This document shows, piece by piece, positions 30,101-31,625 of a stretch of DNA of 64,000 nt (positions are counted from its first letter, which is position 1; every line of letters starts with the position of its first letter). Location: positions 1-64,000 of the forward strand of contig NZ_JAGGLR010000033.1 of assembly GCF_017874715.1 (NCBI RefSeq). The letters are read 5' to 3'. The notes under the pieces were generated by a model. That model saw only the letters and a program-made list of their open reading frames with translations, was not told where the DNA came from and did not search any database. Both the position numbers and the translations under genes were made by a program. This DNA is from Streptomyces iranensis (lineage in GTDB: Bacteria; Actinomycetota; Actinomycetes; Streptomycetales; Streptomycetaceae).

Positions 30101-31625
30101 TCGGTCCGTCCTCGCCGGTGAGGGGGTTCGAGGTGTCAGAGGTGTCCGGCAGAAGCGAGTCGTATCGGAACTCCGACGAGGCGTCCAGGTCACTCTGACC
30201 CTTGAGGAGATCCGGGTTCTTCAGATAGGTGCTTGCGGCGTCGGGAGTGGTCTGCGCGTTCGAAGCAGGAAGCGTGGAGATGTCGGGGACATCGGAAGAG
30301 GTGGACGTGGTGTCCGGGAACTCCGGCTCCGAGTCACGGTCGACGACGCTGGAGGAAGAGTCGTCGTACGACGAGATGGACGAGGTGTCCGAGCCGTCGT
30401 AGTCGGCGACTGTGCTCTGGGGCGGCGGCGTGATGCCGTCTCCGCCGGGGACGTACGGGGCGTTGGGGGTGTTCAGGACCGAGGAGTCCACGGTCGTGGT
30501 GGCGTTCGGGGAGGGGGGCGTGGGCGTCAGGTTCTGTGAACCTGGGTCCGAGTTCGTCGCGGAAGCGTCCCGGGAGCCGCCCACGATGCGGTTGAACAGG
30601 ATCTCATTCGTCTTGTTGTTGAACTGGCTAAACATGTTCCCGTCGGGGAACATTTTATTGTTCAGCGATATGGAAGCCTGCAGCACCGCCCCGGAGCTGT
30701 ACGTGTCAAATATCCCACTCATGCCGGCGCCGAGGAAGGAATCCGTATTGAACTTACCGAAGACGGCGGCCTCGGCCCCCGCCTCACCGATCCCGTGGAC
30801 CACGAACGTCGTGGGAGCGTCGAACACCACATTGTTGAGGTTATGCCTGGTGAACAGATCACTGAAATCCACACGGAACTTACCGAAAAGGTCCGTGTCG
30901 AAATTGTTCTTGAAGATGTTCGACAGCTTGTTCTTGATCTGGTGCACGAAGGCGCCGAGACTGCTGATGAAGAAGTCGGCCAGGCCGCCGACCGCCGCGT
31001 TGAGCCCGACGTCCGTCCAGTCGATGCCCTTGGGCTTCTGTCCGGGGGAGTTGATGACCATCTGGGTGAGCTGAACCACGAGGCTCTGGAGGCCCTCCGT
31101 CAACCCCCCGGACCCCGCCGACAGAATGTGGGTCATTCGCAGGAGGCGATCCACCGTCATGAGAATCGACAGCCTGGCCCTCATTCGGGCCAGGATCATC
31201 TCCGAAGCCGAGGCACCGCCGGTGAAAGCGGCCAGCACGGCGAGAATCGCCAATTCCGCGATAAGTGAAATGACTTCGAGGATGATTTCGAAGTGGGCCT
31301 GCTGGATCTTCAGGGACAAGTTCCCCTGGTTCTCCGCGAACCGATCGAGCATCGTCACTACTTGCTGAATGATGTCATTGCCGCTGTGGTTCGCCACCGT
31401 GGACATGGCCTGCACAAAGCTGTCCGCCGCGGACCGGGGAAGGGCCTGCTCCGCCCTCTGTATCGCTTCCAGAAGCATGGAGCGAATCTCGAGCAGCCTC
31501 GGCCCGAGGTTCAAGTAAAGGCCACGACTATCCCACGTCAGCCGCGCCCTGGCCTGCACCGGCTTCTCGCCGATCAGGGCGAAGAGCATCGTACTGACTT
31601 CTTCGGGATACTCGGGGTCGTACAT
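1..31625 (-). CDS. Giant type VII secretion-linked multidomain toxin-like protein (C-terminal end outside window)
   Basis: One reading frame (codons whose lowest base is a multiple of 3) starts at ATG 31625-31623 and has no stop before the left edge, giving 10,541 visible codons. A Shine-Dalgarno-like GGAAAG lies 6 nt upstream inside the preceding gene, whose TAA (31628-31626) directly abuts this ATG, so translation is probably coupled. Visible order: helical N-terminus with a hydrophobic segment near residues 114-138; Pro/Thr/Asp-rich linker; zincin (HEVAH 1189-1193); papain-fold domain (Cys1924, His2019, Asp2034); five repeated modules with Cys at 2606, 3756, 4906, 6180 and 7269; beta-rich region (about 7,850-9,540); coiled coil (about 9,600-9,815); two OTU-like domains; Thr/Pro repeats. 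It resembles actinobacterial giants that I recall being annotated 'lonely Cys domain-containing'. The ESX genes next door suggest export by type VII secretion; a toxin role is inferred. The tip of the protein is not visible. Confidence 0.93.
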   Translation of the reverse strand, partial: MYDPEYPEEVSTMLFALIGEKPVQARARLTWDSRGLYLNLGPRLLEIRSMLLEAIQRAEQALPRSAADSFVQAMSTVANHSGNDIIQQVVTMLDRFAENQGNLSLKIQQAHFEIILEVISLIAELAILAVLAAFTGGASASEMILARMRARLSILMTVDRLLRMTHILSAGSGGLTEGLQSLVVQLTQMVINSPGQKPKGIDWTDVGLNAAVGGLADFFISSLGAFVHQIKNKLSNIFKNNFDTDLFGKFRVDFSDLFTRHNLNNVVFDAPTTFVVHGIGEAGAEAAVFGKFNTDSFLGAGMSGIFDTYSSGAVLQASISLNNKMFPDGNMFSQFNNKTNEILFNRIVGGSRDASATNSDPGSQNLTPTPPSPNATTTVDSSVLNTPNAPYVPGGDGITPPPQSTVADYDGSDTSSISSYDDSSSSVVDRDSEPEFPDTTSTSSDVPDISTLPASNAQTTPDAASTYLKNPDLLKGQSDLDASSEFRYDSLLPDTSDTSNPLTGEDGPNTSNLLNNPSALGNRVSSSDQLPLNSPQPPVSPGSQLNGDLADGYNAPGDLGSEQNDAPPGVIDAPHTPGSGAPNAQHQAEITHARENYGGALATYVNAAQTVDELGRTIDAAADNAADNNVGIGPDATVALADAQARAQQAHNQLLDAAVQLRDLGVTPHAAGPNDPGYSPPQVHRDAAQREWIAQRLMPEDLPESLAQDLPRLHGPNATVSTADLREAGITVPSPQTEAATTGDRIAVGALDPVDQVRLLMAQPTLWPVEIDAVAANASQRMWDSAYTDFKAAALSGDTGSSATTPQTATPQTATPQPNATAPHTGTPRPTEAEADRAWDSAIALVLPLEVRPVLADSRHADAPYRDAVRQVADHLLTHGPDADSSVALADTLRTGLGLRPLARATATTTPPVPSAPISPAPRPVVTSSEGPQDQAQETVVPSPPPPTATATTSKGLPADTPRIPSDSGYDSASDTEAASGTDVDSMVDPLSDTDTHPGTETLLDPAGASVPGLNAPAALADLAARFPAMGVDERAAELASLSAKDRVELAKDRALVERLRATLSAADFGALATQWLVVVPSGVERPEAAREVAEALVGGMLGNLDVAVALLTGGRQFIVVPRGTELTSLPEFVDRRGTYIGGRRVDFERGMYRSRRFVGAFSEENLLGETTGVVGAENAVDGYSIARHEVAHAIESVLSRQDQERIEAVYEAKRARGASEQWPDGRLPNYSSSSVHEYFAQLSNAYMGANTGTDPGTGAPRNNGSEWVEQFDPELLPLLRRLYGPGRKAAFAGLWDNPYLLTGFRALWDRAEGGVGPESDVPVPPSAGPSGAPQYDADTWTSHQRPGGRQRMAVDIPDDDTTPTRPTTSQSPQEPEEILLAPPTTAARTVSALTPEQAQDIFEPAPTNSFASIGEMLSEATGSADLPPQGPHSASAESAGESPTVEADATLFGALRSRLPEGTPGPASGSASPGQVPDSVVREHASAWWSAMGGAPETTPEVLEQTGSGQAVLAAREPELIQFDDQGEAYVVNWADIRVSSWYPQLTAVQRERLHAVEDYTVLGDALDQIRDTVVAAVDGGAGAEDARFLAEAYGRRGNLSAYDPVMLPSVILPQLGRHMESVANPGTLSLVPGSITEFGHHVPHTDLIVPHPGPWARSGERTGLASSLDHVMGPHSTAWVLTDNEMDGASQSDALVREIEAINERNRGRHDYVPLRVDVSSPAVRQSAQVVGREAVDLGGVELVLRHQGPFRLVTVVRDGAATPVSQDSSAADGGARETYLAEGAMRDEGQSSWQWSSVPPIGSSYSGYSSAPAAGPGAAYPAVPATFTGVISPLDRVEEIRPYDVQSGGLDRPDPYDQQQLEQAFPRDRRGRYVRFPDPRASTASGGRPRRSRVNTAAVSAGWLQLVNGRWAGNAARMRNCMDVSRSVLASWHGRPMVAAPVQAAGRHGRLELELDATPRTASWLGTGWRYHDSGRETDISWISARAYQAIESRVRSGGHGSSAVMVFWRPNGNVHSYTVLNFNGRLDWVDGQSGQVSDRPFYEGTEFLSIELDPNMRPMDPVPLPFSEFPSSSLALLGTPGVLTPEGEPSSPLPSSPSRDLFLDTMSPDKAGVEGLVHDAYDRSSGTVPGPVNTGGPDEMAAIERAAESSSLQMVRTVTHLPPAAPRSTGPVAPPAPDSEPAGTRSARRSARQGAALVANVLRTRLPRRVAGQVPPERQAVVERLDALRQMVPEFREGSFDPVPLARKILHLGPSARVGGAVRDQLYALVREAMAEGRDTSLAALGAFHLAHPKGGDLLSERTLMFSPVDGVVVGRSFKRTYAPPFATGRRDIRGIKADYLLEADGGQDHVMALWPDRSTRRVPGDELAELLAMDRELAKRHKDARLTLMVPRAGDGGLEMPRRISAVLDRKVRAHSGIPRWSFGVNGEVEEGVADQRAQMVALGKWISSEPDDLGPDGAWAREGDGFIILADGSKLMDRHMKSATVTDPETERPVGRSVFTARDQILQEPTLVDVQRMQVTHIDPVTYKRIAPWQDAKWARLKAYHLFSHNVPGWFYVVDARVDGEEGVKAADAEQVGGFLRRRPSVQALDPRDPIVIGSCFANAAFDGPPLALNEGADVPFVADPLRTLSPARTVAEKVDHPAIVVNRAHASHEVRGRSEGGQSIVATAWGKKGRWAWLEPKPKPEVLDGLARTAFDIPESADVSKDDLDDALLLVRALREVFGDEIEKDRDDPAGEYQKLWRGIGALETMRRKDQELAEASSFSLDLLDYVVRARLAEPGTEPGTPKSRPTTFKDDAELHDAVGKVLKEAREHLDGASGRATLHDFVPASASGRLDATVARMGLLTPEVASSLGLKDGRLPGLGAPLRAQVFWAMVKSGQAWDARPDSDASAKRFLHMEGAVPESQRDDLREKALWTMTAAALVGLDVYDDVVLAAYDLQRNGLLSRTTEIASLTGEMTGRNLTVRPFRDVLDTDVYRVAHNSRTAKGKIGTATDTDAFFLLVDGDQDRVEVPWPKGGTRRVPYEEIVALLGLDPDLRMRPLKTPIALVGPSAGPGGDRMAEALAARKGTARTVLRPTHPAKVVEDRRAQRNVIVLTADPTRSRREDDWARTHPPALTTGGHAPESVITRGPTAPPGRITQPPVRDTTPPMQHAGALNALTDPRSTGPVAPPAPDSAPAGTRGDAPLALSAPPALSSSGAPQMPGLGEFTLPVHTAPVSGPASWQTPSAAPVTTVRFDPGSIDLSEDHKDDIEELAYDVASLALRNRAEGLPLPTGVVTGYGEGDDEAAGKMGVDRVDTVLDDFLEYLKEALADLQEDVPAAHRITPDHLDFTSRVHGRDVSRHPERRGASRHVLRRDATIEVVSPAGLLDSLRRKDPALRTGPYDADALARLILHLPPGTAVDGTARKALYDLVTEAHRAGRATSLATLGAYHAARQGLFRSRHRFVAPRPDGKGQRAAGLDWLGMADKNLNLARLQVKTVREDGTERTRERSTPWPEDDVYLVAADGAHDKVTVPWPDGMTRDLGIDEFVELMALDPVLARLPEDTAIVLVVPHGGDRDVELLRKLADRTGRVVLGHSREVTLVAGPGGRPLVHVTHTRGKPEGDWVPGEPEMVADADENVPSWYHKVVSTPVINADTREQSGRASLDSEGLARAESRLRRAHAITKFAHFNPVTKTYSAKFPARRRIAPGAKVKTFALHGGPGFVSFYLNDGTYHEARGAEGPRWLKRRKSFSGLGRNDWLFLPTCWAGTTTDRGLLSEAGDGDARPDPFVPNPLTDPPLGQLYSNELNVKVSASTRLAALGNVPGDNETVRLMYTDPRGKTADEADFFPEPDPAELAARARVAGFHIGPGEPSPAALDRTLQLVRALKLTLGNEVDDDVRVEQDPAYAALLRGAAALDHMWRADPRSRGTGPTFTLDLFERVVAARPEGRPTVDEAAYRAVVTAAAAVTPGTPLAAFVTLPASVDRAAAWALGAQRLAAAAAEILELSGPDAAGEAERSVVFWAMVKANETLPAPGPELDALTARVLHLQPDEVDDDWRESLRNLATAAYALGLDASDTTMLASYLLEKEGGFAADTEVRARPGGVLIGRDFAPGRKVPLMDLDMVRAPEGVAVPPWADGKRSYGVRAALDPKDPNVVLMSFGGTRQRVPVDDFIELLAHDRQLLKTDLDIPVLLAIPELDRLAPGLAMRIAKRLGRMVYSTAYPLKWASREAGRPPILELLPSADLAEAPTTKSFTTNDPGAMATPVSDVPHSPLPLAAPAAEATLARPGTASGTTDSDSGHGTASESDREPGTAAAPAPPGPRTRRPATRSSSGQSMPGVGDQTTPPIHTAPVASPAPATSSPPSPAPATSSSPATSSPPSPAPAAGTTPRPLTTLSFSPQDAELSETAQQQLGRLAAEVARDSLAAYGQGKPIDSVILTAYGEGTAEEARAEADDRLDSVYDEFTEALEAELHRLQADVPAGERRLSADDFFIQLRNNGSYVGQPAPGADVAAMRRQVVIETAQPLALLDRLRMADPVLRHAPLDVDAMARRILHLPADATVGTHEVDRLARLISEAYMRGMAYSLGALGAYHAMVEGVVSGTRERYFTRGGNRVPGINWGPEKVVNLDTYGVDILRKVPNGGFTSIDWDDAPWRGARSPYVVVAEGNHESVRVKWPDGTTRDMPADEFVELVAYDLAVSHTPYDAPIVLAIPHAGDRGLDLPRLLAHRTGRTVWSHSGFVTTTEIKPGTYSIGTFYERGRTIHGDWIPTPPGPAPDRAADTPSWWRKVLNRTLVSATTGRSFGRTVLSPKELARKWWIETEQRHLDSMAHYAHYNPATGHYVSAKLPLPGRNKPGTRRYVFDGHGGPGYVVFFMEDGRSIRVWGEDAARYIARRPSVQDLDTDDEIDMVICFSGSPGHRGVDELYRDGASYDSLTASYVPDPLADISIGQHTANLSRKAVNCTVRTDATYVDSDGEYIRVVDTDHQGRLGSRARFLPEPDVEELTRRARVAGFHTGEDEPTEAVLVRTLRLVRALRLALGNEIDDRVRVDQDPAYADLLDGAAALDRMWQADRRFRGAGPFTMDFFHRVVTAKLPPGTHARQSDYTDVLAQAAAAAPGTKLSEFVTLPSAVDRALDWFTTADVVVAAEDDLLLSGPDEVGEPERSRMFWARVKMNEAWADESRLDQLAARVVNLAPGTQPLPHQREYARKIITRAYVAGLDGSAPDVVFAFSLDDLGALFNETVLRAKDTPDRGRDFRNTSNGELPDLSKVQGASGPVDAPWAGKDQNGRAKPVPYVVQAAADPNAPDRVVIVFGTHTRSLSHQEFAELLTLDQYLRFKSLKLPLLLDIPGLDVQQLSALRRTLAQHLGRRIWAVGEPDPTDPVDPPHSQPASLPVRPPVPRSDGAGPERSAPVGLEAPAPAARVSTIVFEPGETIASVDALADIEDLANEVAQTALADWPAGRPLPSGVVTGFGEGPREQAREMGQERAETVLEWFTESLDDALARLQRGVPEADRLTAAHFAFTARSRGAGVESGAADPQALQRATIELTTPVKGVTDPEPDPEPDPDPDPEPEPGPGPQAATAVPDTNSDLDTESLADPGPGPGANPAPRPRPEGLAAAARSAPGAPMPGLAAPVSLPGQTVPVPPLAAPVSLPVHTAPVTPPPATAPLTRVPFAAAATALSPEAEKTIKDLAGQVAHTTLAQHAKNQAKSIVVLTGYGEGTAEDADNEARRRATAVYERFQEDLDSALDRLQQNTPQADRLVADDIHVAWGSRGAEAAPADATPGADPATLRRQVTIELADPVARLTELRIADPDLANDPLDTDVLTRRILHLPPGVPVDGDARDRLYKLIADATADGWADSLAALGAYEFYRSGVIAPNRDRYFTVGGTRVPGINWNPLKVAELIPDEIGTLLPDPNGTPLLVDFKDAPWRGGPRPYVVAAAGGHDKVTAPWPDGTTRDLTVDEFIELVARDLEREGLPLDHPIVLGIPFAGDRGLDLPRLLADRTGRTVWAHSGHGLTHTVQTQAALAEFYEYGRPEGDWIPSPPGLAPDRRAALPAWYRKVLSRTIMDTQVKLRAGRSVMPADEVWGSIEDGQRHFATITSYVHVDTITGQPVPKKIPLPHRGAKYTWDGHGGPDYMEFPLEDGTIYRAYGAEGPRYLAHRKSVQDLDEDDWIHMDTCWNASPGDRAVPSLVHPLGTIPSALSALSSTHVPDPLDDVSVAEHVADLTQCKISAAFGPIGVGRLVDEYVLAVFTDPQGRLGSIATFFPKPTDEELDRRARVAGYHTGPGPVPEAKRRLTLRLVRALRLTLGNEIDDRVRVDQDPAYAELLDGAAAMERMWQKDPRFRNMGPFTLNLLTRIVTARLPQGQSEARHDDYRAALKAAAAAAPATTLAAFAPRLSPALDEAAGWMNQVDPVQLASDFLWQPPQYVGAAELSRVFWARVKAQEALAAPGVNIGDLTTQVFKVAPDATEREATRWLMTKLFAIGRKDVGPTALRAAHVEFLGALSDGTALFTPGKPGIPPGLASGRSFLGGPPLSYPDLSKIWTSAGVVDAPWAGDVDPYVVRARVDPATPGSLLVFVDGVDEKMSEAEFVELLAHDRHLLSHPQGTAILLDIPEADRYVPGLAKGIAQRLGKKVWSTSAVTRPFLPTPPGPQGTQGFQAPQLPQGPQGAPVPMLSLVPLSPNGPAPTAADFRATDYVSPHAPADAPRPVPAPVPRAAPLPVHTAPVGASAFAAAPPKSLRLPFAADSAGLSPRAASALDSAARAWASAALTDWRADKPLPAATITGYGGGTGPDADEQARRQSEQRADAALGSLRATLATALADLQANVPQNEPLLTVDDLDIVTRHRGRHVPPSATPAADPATAQHQVTLDFTDPTAVLNTLRLADPDLAVGPFDVDRLARRVLHLPADATVNDAGRDELYGLVVAAVRDGWADSLAALGAYEFYRSGVIAPDRDRYFTVGGIRVPGINWNPLKVAELIPDEIGILLPDPDGTPDPNGTPPLVDFTDAPWRGGPRPYVVAASGGHDKVTAPRPDGTTRDLTVDEFIELVARDLEREGLPLDHPIVLADPYAGDGDQYLARLLAERTGRVVWAHSGDLRLTTTPDGAGLTLAVFREPGRPVGAWFPVPPGMLPDDDGEPRPDWYGNVLSSPLSSMRTGLQIGRTSFRPEDMALREEAYRQLDQVTKYVHMNFAAGTYSKAFTLEPAARGRLKAFFAAHGPSFATKDGGSYRAKEDEGAKWLKKRKSFQGLLRTKDDWLALMTCRSASPPDSALPPRTVYGRNNPGAFVPNRLRAIPQGQHYANEMRHKVSAATVRSAVSRVNGEYVRCLVTDPQGRWGSYEEFFPEPETPELDDRARAIGLHTGPGPAPAEARLRTLDLARALRLTLGNEVDDDVLIDQDPAYAKLLRGAAVLEGMWRKDPRFAQAGPFTLDLFRRIVIAKLPAGQSEPRRGDYRAVLDEALGSIPRTRLSDFVTLPAALDHAATWLSGPGAAQETADLLWLSGPDQVGEDERSRMFWARAKAYEALDALGAGIDAYTARVLHLDPSEVNAARREEAWTLTAHAYAVGRDGAVPDQVAAYHLETDPALPQATRIPPDKPGALAAGRNLLGPSAGTLPNLLTVRTPAFMVRPRWSGQKRNGAAKPLPYVIRGAVDRNDPTHFFLTAGVTRRVPAGELIELIAHDPELLRHDSEVPVFLDISELDRFAPDLAPDLSQRIGRAVHSTKFPIGEHTVAGSQRPVYSLHPSPETGEIPTANSLRLSMPRALDSVSMPAPMPPPPLDADTPDRPRHTATTVLDAPTPDTPLPGTGGTLLAPAPPPSPPSEPPSSLGTTPPPGQKPGSRPAGVQIDEELDERRPARVAAEMLPPPRVHRPSAFTDDSRMPGYVDGFLPLPGDESDDTAMPIAFGQSDVYIRNWERISEHIDIEMRARGPETASGEERSERHRVRGGDIDESVFRRIKRAMRQRPQTFAGDGREFVYRTESGRLRKLHITMRNYGEWTKFTDGASPTRVDNSYRAQASIGGSKTIGQTRQFAPTVPLGPQPTVVSLWGRLGMRLGVIREVTYSAQDQVLNVGETRGWDTSHPFLDDAYIEVRITDAEQPRPARQGVLGTRWRARPAREAAPDVEFGFGVRHGLKARLPEAATRKAAFRRTPKTLDLGPQSDYRLVVTEDFGPVARIRDWAVDRIGAEPDSSAYRELDRFLSSQNFHQLSGRLAKSAVPGKPLFADDRKNTPLGSFVIERIVPGQAVLASETDKAELRDSAFLTVQNTRKQTKALSRDITLFAGPAFNVPGFGFISGWMDKVKPRIQLGGSARVGHVRGRSAMTGGSGAVRSVGRARSVTTDLYRVEKTVWIRKTGDARATPFTTWSLDRMTRSEARRLAGMEDETAFGRTEPFAPAYLTENRPPTLGMSRPVQFLYAGGQYSRRFPESTEGTDLPVEEQDTASAEDSPKVTFADRTRLESFTHQVVAAVEAKYPTMVARLEDLGDPDDKRWRNHAHYQMVLHNTLTVINALSHHSMAGNLEAMSRTGLRIGLVNPGRFTRGYYYIWLDAELTNRAFAGPTDTILRHSAPGVTNLDEVQHAVHGTELGLEGVVALRDTATDNIGFAAHALTGQAGYQAGWQTRDESGYGSTATFDQLASTTEPGNLYSYDLALTVSTGGYWRPRSLLRGLVSFGILGTQLFVRGPKGRGDIIGGNAEVPAVRGKVLLSVPADHSPATDPHAPGADNPFLDPKPVTRSPMSRADARQLLDASTEDGRDPGPLDGLPHQTLSVVAPKEARGIVDRVLEKASHGKWQLTREGAPAHDAAVRPEQAQFLTANADQNASATGSRTTGLFGKGPYIDWLATVVHRMRITNVRALTRPQPMETEVTVGGSTKASGAQTKSFTQQAGITAVYGHSHAGGPGVTGSYGAVWRPWWRSRGSSGTITRTVTSDITRSDQGHQVLATGDAEHEVAAETRSSGVLSPLGAVVRRLHDWAGERQVVKGGWLGHLPERIAHQLGLIAGDELGGGPRYTRRRWLQPRWFRKAPFTTYPVGSLDTTAVVERFEQRLRDSGLDDDSREAIRQLTSARVTRALRREMAGMGSSVTARISAFGWKRIQIGGRNVRVRVQLEPVGEQEFVRLWPRIELWENRWAVESFSDTSRVGRGKDAGTLVNEGVHTGDAVVPMAGPSLTETGSNRQNLSATDARIRGRLWTSSTSEPHAEFATRYRLRITMEMGSKRGEGGWNRTSRRIEESGEAGSQRELVPLSLMRPDAAPGAPTDRPDPLAPPEIADEPPAVNVLAGTANPLLGGFGGLEAWRSIALPDGSDGPFAPPRNGFHVRNIIGAESILAASTLALGKAYDNRLAALSGEVTGEELERALRTARVTPLTAEGTGSAQVLEDAHGSGALSAFFEQASGNAGYETSGLVANAISDHSEGALRVFSRPDFTRARLLAVADGARMESSTRITQSDNAAASQGGDHNTVIGGTPALKSDTVGWANPGATGTGADTSDSDGRLIANDQARQVNTKPSTGRVFAFAIPTAWLSVADVHRQFKDLSSSQWIRKHVLGSLGGVDPGPQSVEAQTHVLAWVREDVARGLGLITDDTFPETVAKAWDKVKDAAETWVDADAKYWELRRDLPDLVETAEAARTVRVLARRERRAAENAERDERAATRRDLAAATAAANAALQQAPDDFPDSVAGTLRSAIEWAGQATQAYQDAALDTLAETAPAARREAHEARLAHARKALSEADALVESIRRGERDRMVAEARRAFDARRAAAAERVASARDAAHAAAQTHRAARKALDARLTEVSDQEGKAETAAEALHHLRAQTDRLTRWYRLPEDPPSAEEGAVPTRAGLPEPTVTELTPEPKRTPGGLETIVEEPEGETPETGTTGTPGTGTTGTPGTDTTVPKTPGAETAGTETGTETAGTERPRDARDEMFEEPPAAPPRYTPVTALDDGAPAVKSPEGTTHRLHDVPADNSFYRAFQQALPAARTRADGTPLDVTGLRSAFADVVDGLPLDSPLLAFLSPDESDTFAVAELDSAALDLGTDTPQRREFDSLGVIPHSAGDRPTPDRRYQPLSPAQRRGLAAAQLRRAADAANDTGWNHSAADVLPALAARRYGVGVRVVREDGTFQDFAPDPRRPLPDDAERVVLYLADGHFQAVGPDAVAEGPQPAPKRMDPVDESLLTAHATRPWTWEGLDDATYADQPKFDAASGPRTLADPDGFVYDLVGTDIGVGNMFYSAVAVALGADPRGGDSGFDVVDELAEVLDTEPLPPGVRLDPRARFTVDELYEAGFRRPLTDRLRRELERGGGRLPAALPLPPHVRKGLIRAHLRAARRWNRETALLAAELVANGRGLHVTFVHENGTIDTFGTASPDGRNAIVLYERGGDFLAAIPRGSGNPRAPWDFRSTRPAPPPPPTRPAPVPSVVVVPPEGPAAGKGAPKPPPSGQERTRPVNHGLLPPLGTPPSGTQDPSGGQARTGTQDPSQAGQAPSTAETTGTPSTVETADAPSTAETTGTPSTVETADAPSTAETTGTPSTVET
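470..1770 (-). other. Two OTU-like domains lacking the catalytic cysteine (inside giant protein)
   Basis: Two consecutive domains have the outline of an OTU cysteine peptidase: a leading segment D/GxxNxFYxA and a closing strand resembling LYxxxHFxAV. In the first the motif reads VPADNSFYRAFQ, with Ser9975 where OTU enzymes have Cys, and the closing strand VLYLADGHFQAV keeps the His. In the second it reads GVGNMFYSAVA, with Met10236 at the Cys position, and the closing segment VLYERGGDFLAAI has Asp instead of His. Both are therefore predicted catalytically dead or altered. The family call is by motif only and is uncertain; a structural prediction of the two regions would settle it. Confidence 0.45.
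2180..2830 (-). other. Ala/Arg/Glu-rich coiled-coil segment of giant protein
   Basis: Residues about 9,600-9,815 are almost free of Pro and Gly and rich in Ala, Arg and Glu with heptad-like spacing (for example VAEARRAFDARRAAAAERV). This predicts a long helical coiled coil. It separates the beta-rich region from a Thr/Gly/Pro linker (1,840-2,080) and the OTU-like pair. Confidence 0.7.
2990..8100 (-). other. Unrecognised beta-rich region of giant protein (about 1,700 residues)
   Basis: Residues about 7,840-9,545 contain none of the His/Cys modules. They show many alternating polar/apolar stretches rich in Gly, Ser, Thr, Val and aromatic residues (for example KSFTQQAGITAVYG and SGTITRTVTSDITRS), with paired Trp and Arg segments such as WRPWWRSRG. 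This pattern suits amphipathic beta strands or hairpins, as in pore-forming or translocation segments of large toxins, but I recognise no family and the role is speculation. Confidence 0.4.
8380..11460 (-). repeat. Giant-protein module 5 (OmpA-like domain plus His/Cys module)
   Basis: It opens with the linker motif LPVHTAPV (about 11,430-11,460), then an OmpA-like segment ending in TITGYGGG with a following helix. The module core has His7224 in AAHGP and Cys7269 in LMTCRSAS (9821-9819), 45 residues apart. The usual closing strands follow (PLPYVIRGAVD, then a VHST-type end). The 10,411-10,818 stretch is almost identical at DNA level to the matching part of module 4. Confidence 0.85.
10411..10818 (-). 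repeat. Near-identical internal duplication, copy A (module 5)
   Basis: About 408 bp are almost base-for-base identical to 13,672-14,060. Only a handful of substitutions and an 18-bp in-frame insertion (DPDGTPDPNGTP versus DPNGTP) are visible. The copies are 3,261 bp apart at their starts (1,087 codons). Identity extends to synonymous sites, unlike the rest of the modules, pointing to recent gene conversion or duplication. Confidence 0.9.
11690..15400 (-). repeat. Giant-protein module 4 (two OmpA-like domains plus His/Cys module)
   Basis: This module carries two OmpA-like segments (VVTGFGEG near 15,220 and VVLTGYGEG near 14,480). They are separated by an acidic DPEPDPEPDPDP linker (about 14,885-14,970) and a second Pro-rich linker with LPVHTAPV. 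The extra domain explains its greater length. Core dyad: His6133 in DGHGGP and Cys6180 in MDTCWNAS (13088-13086), 47 residues apart. It ends with a VWSTS strand near 11,700. Confidence 0.85.
13672..14060 (-). repeat. Near-identical internal duplication, copy B (module 4)
   Basis: Partner of 10,411-10,818; see that entry. It covers the strand pair VVAAAGGHDKV, DEFIELVARDLE and the upstream FYRSGVIAP segment of module 4. Confidence 0.9.
15490..18625 (-). repeat. Giant-protein module 3 (OmpA-like domain plus His/Cys module)
   Basis: A Ser/Pro/Ala linker with PIHTAPV precedes an OmpA-like segment (VILTAYGEG near 18,320). The core contains ARRILHLP (about 17,980), His4859 in DGHGGPG and Cys4906 in MVICFSGS (16910-16908), 47 residues apart. 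The closing RRIWAVG strand is near 15,525. Confidence 0.85.
18493..18583 (-). repeat. 48-bp tandem repeat in Ser/Pro/Ala linker
   Basis: A 30-bp segment at 18,493-18,522 recurs exactly at 18,541-18,570, with an 18-bp truncated copy between, giving a 48-bp in-frame period. It encodes PSPAPATSSP-type linker between module 2 and the OmpA-like domain of module 3. Confidence 0.85.
18940..21985 (-). repeat. Giant-protein module 2 (OmpA-like domain plus His/Cys module)
   Basis: It begins with LPVHTAPV (about 21,955-21,980) and an OmpA-like segment (VVTGYGEG near 21,765). The core dyad is His3709 in ALHGGPG and Cys3756 in LPTCWAG (20360-20358), 47 residues apart. A helical stretch (LVRALKLTLGNEVDDDV) and FWAMVKANE follow, then the closing strands with VYST. 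The Cys-to-Cys distance to modules 1 and 3 is 1,150 residues in both directions. Confidence 0.85.
22059..22119 (-). repeat. 61-bp direct repeat, copy 1 (linker after module 1)
   Basis: It is identical to 25,059-25,119 except for one base and encodes the linker RSTGPVAPPAPDSAPAGTR. The two copies are exactly 3,000 bp (1,000 codons) apart and bracket module 1. Confidence 0.9.
22330..24990 (-). repeat. Giant-protein module 1 (divergent His/Cys module, no OmpA-like domain)
   Basis: This is the most divergent copy. It has ARKILHLG near 24,865, His2555 in FSHNVPGW (Gly after His replaced by Asn) and Cys2606 in VIGSCFANA (23810-23808), 51 residues apart. After the Cys it has VATAWGKKGRWAWLEP, matching the strand that follows the Cys in other modules. 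Codons here use more T- and A-ending triplets than modules 2-5. Confidence 0.8.
25059..25119 (-). repeat. 61-bp direct repeat, copy 2 (linker before module 1)
   Basis: Second copy of the repeat at 22,059-22,119, with one mismatch (Ala to Glu codon change in the linker). Recombination between the copies would remove module 1 in frame. Confidence 0.9.
25480..25980 (-). other. Papain-fold toxin domain (glutamine-deamidase-like) inside giant protein
   Basis: The domain has the Cys-His-Asp layout of the papain-fold toxin/protein-glutaminase-like group. Cys1924 is in RMRNCMDVSR (TGC at 25856-25854), His2019 in GNVHSYTVLNFNG (25571-25569), and Asp2034 in LDWVDGQSGQ (25526-25524). The His strand followed by a short turn and W/FVDGQ is typical of this fold. 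Such toxins deamidate Gln in host proteins; the substrate here is unknown. The domain sits about one fifth along the visible chain, not at the C-terminus where polymorphic toxins usually carry the active domain. Confidence 0.75.
27700..28270 (-). other. Anthrax lethal-factor-like zincin domain inside giant protein
   Basis: The zinc motif HEVAHAIE occupies residues 1189-1196 (28061 downwards) and a second motif, HEYFAQ, residues 1237-1242. The spacings from the first His are +1 Glu, +4 His, +42 Tyr (Tyr1231) and +49 Glu (Glu1238). These match the known lethal-factor active site (His686, Glu687, His690, Tyr728, Glu735) position for position. A metallopeptidase activity is therefore predicted; the substrate is unknown. 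Confidence 0.8.
30590..31625 (-). other. Helical secretion-type N-terminus of giant protein with hydrophobic segment
   Basis: Residues 1 to about 345 are mainly helical with a hydrophobic run (ISLIAELAILAVLAAFTGG, about 119-137) and further amphipathic helices. A low-complexity Pro/Thr/Asp/Ser linker follows. This layout resembles the N-termini of large ESX substrates such as CpnT-type proteins, where a WXG100-like helical domain directs export. I see no clear WxG in this domain; the preceding 122-residue protein supplies one (WDG). Confidence 0.55.
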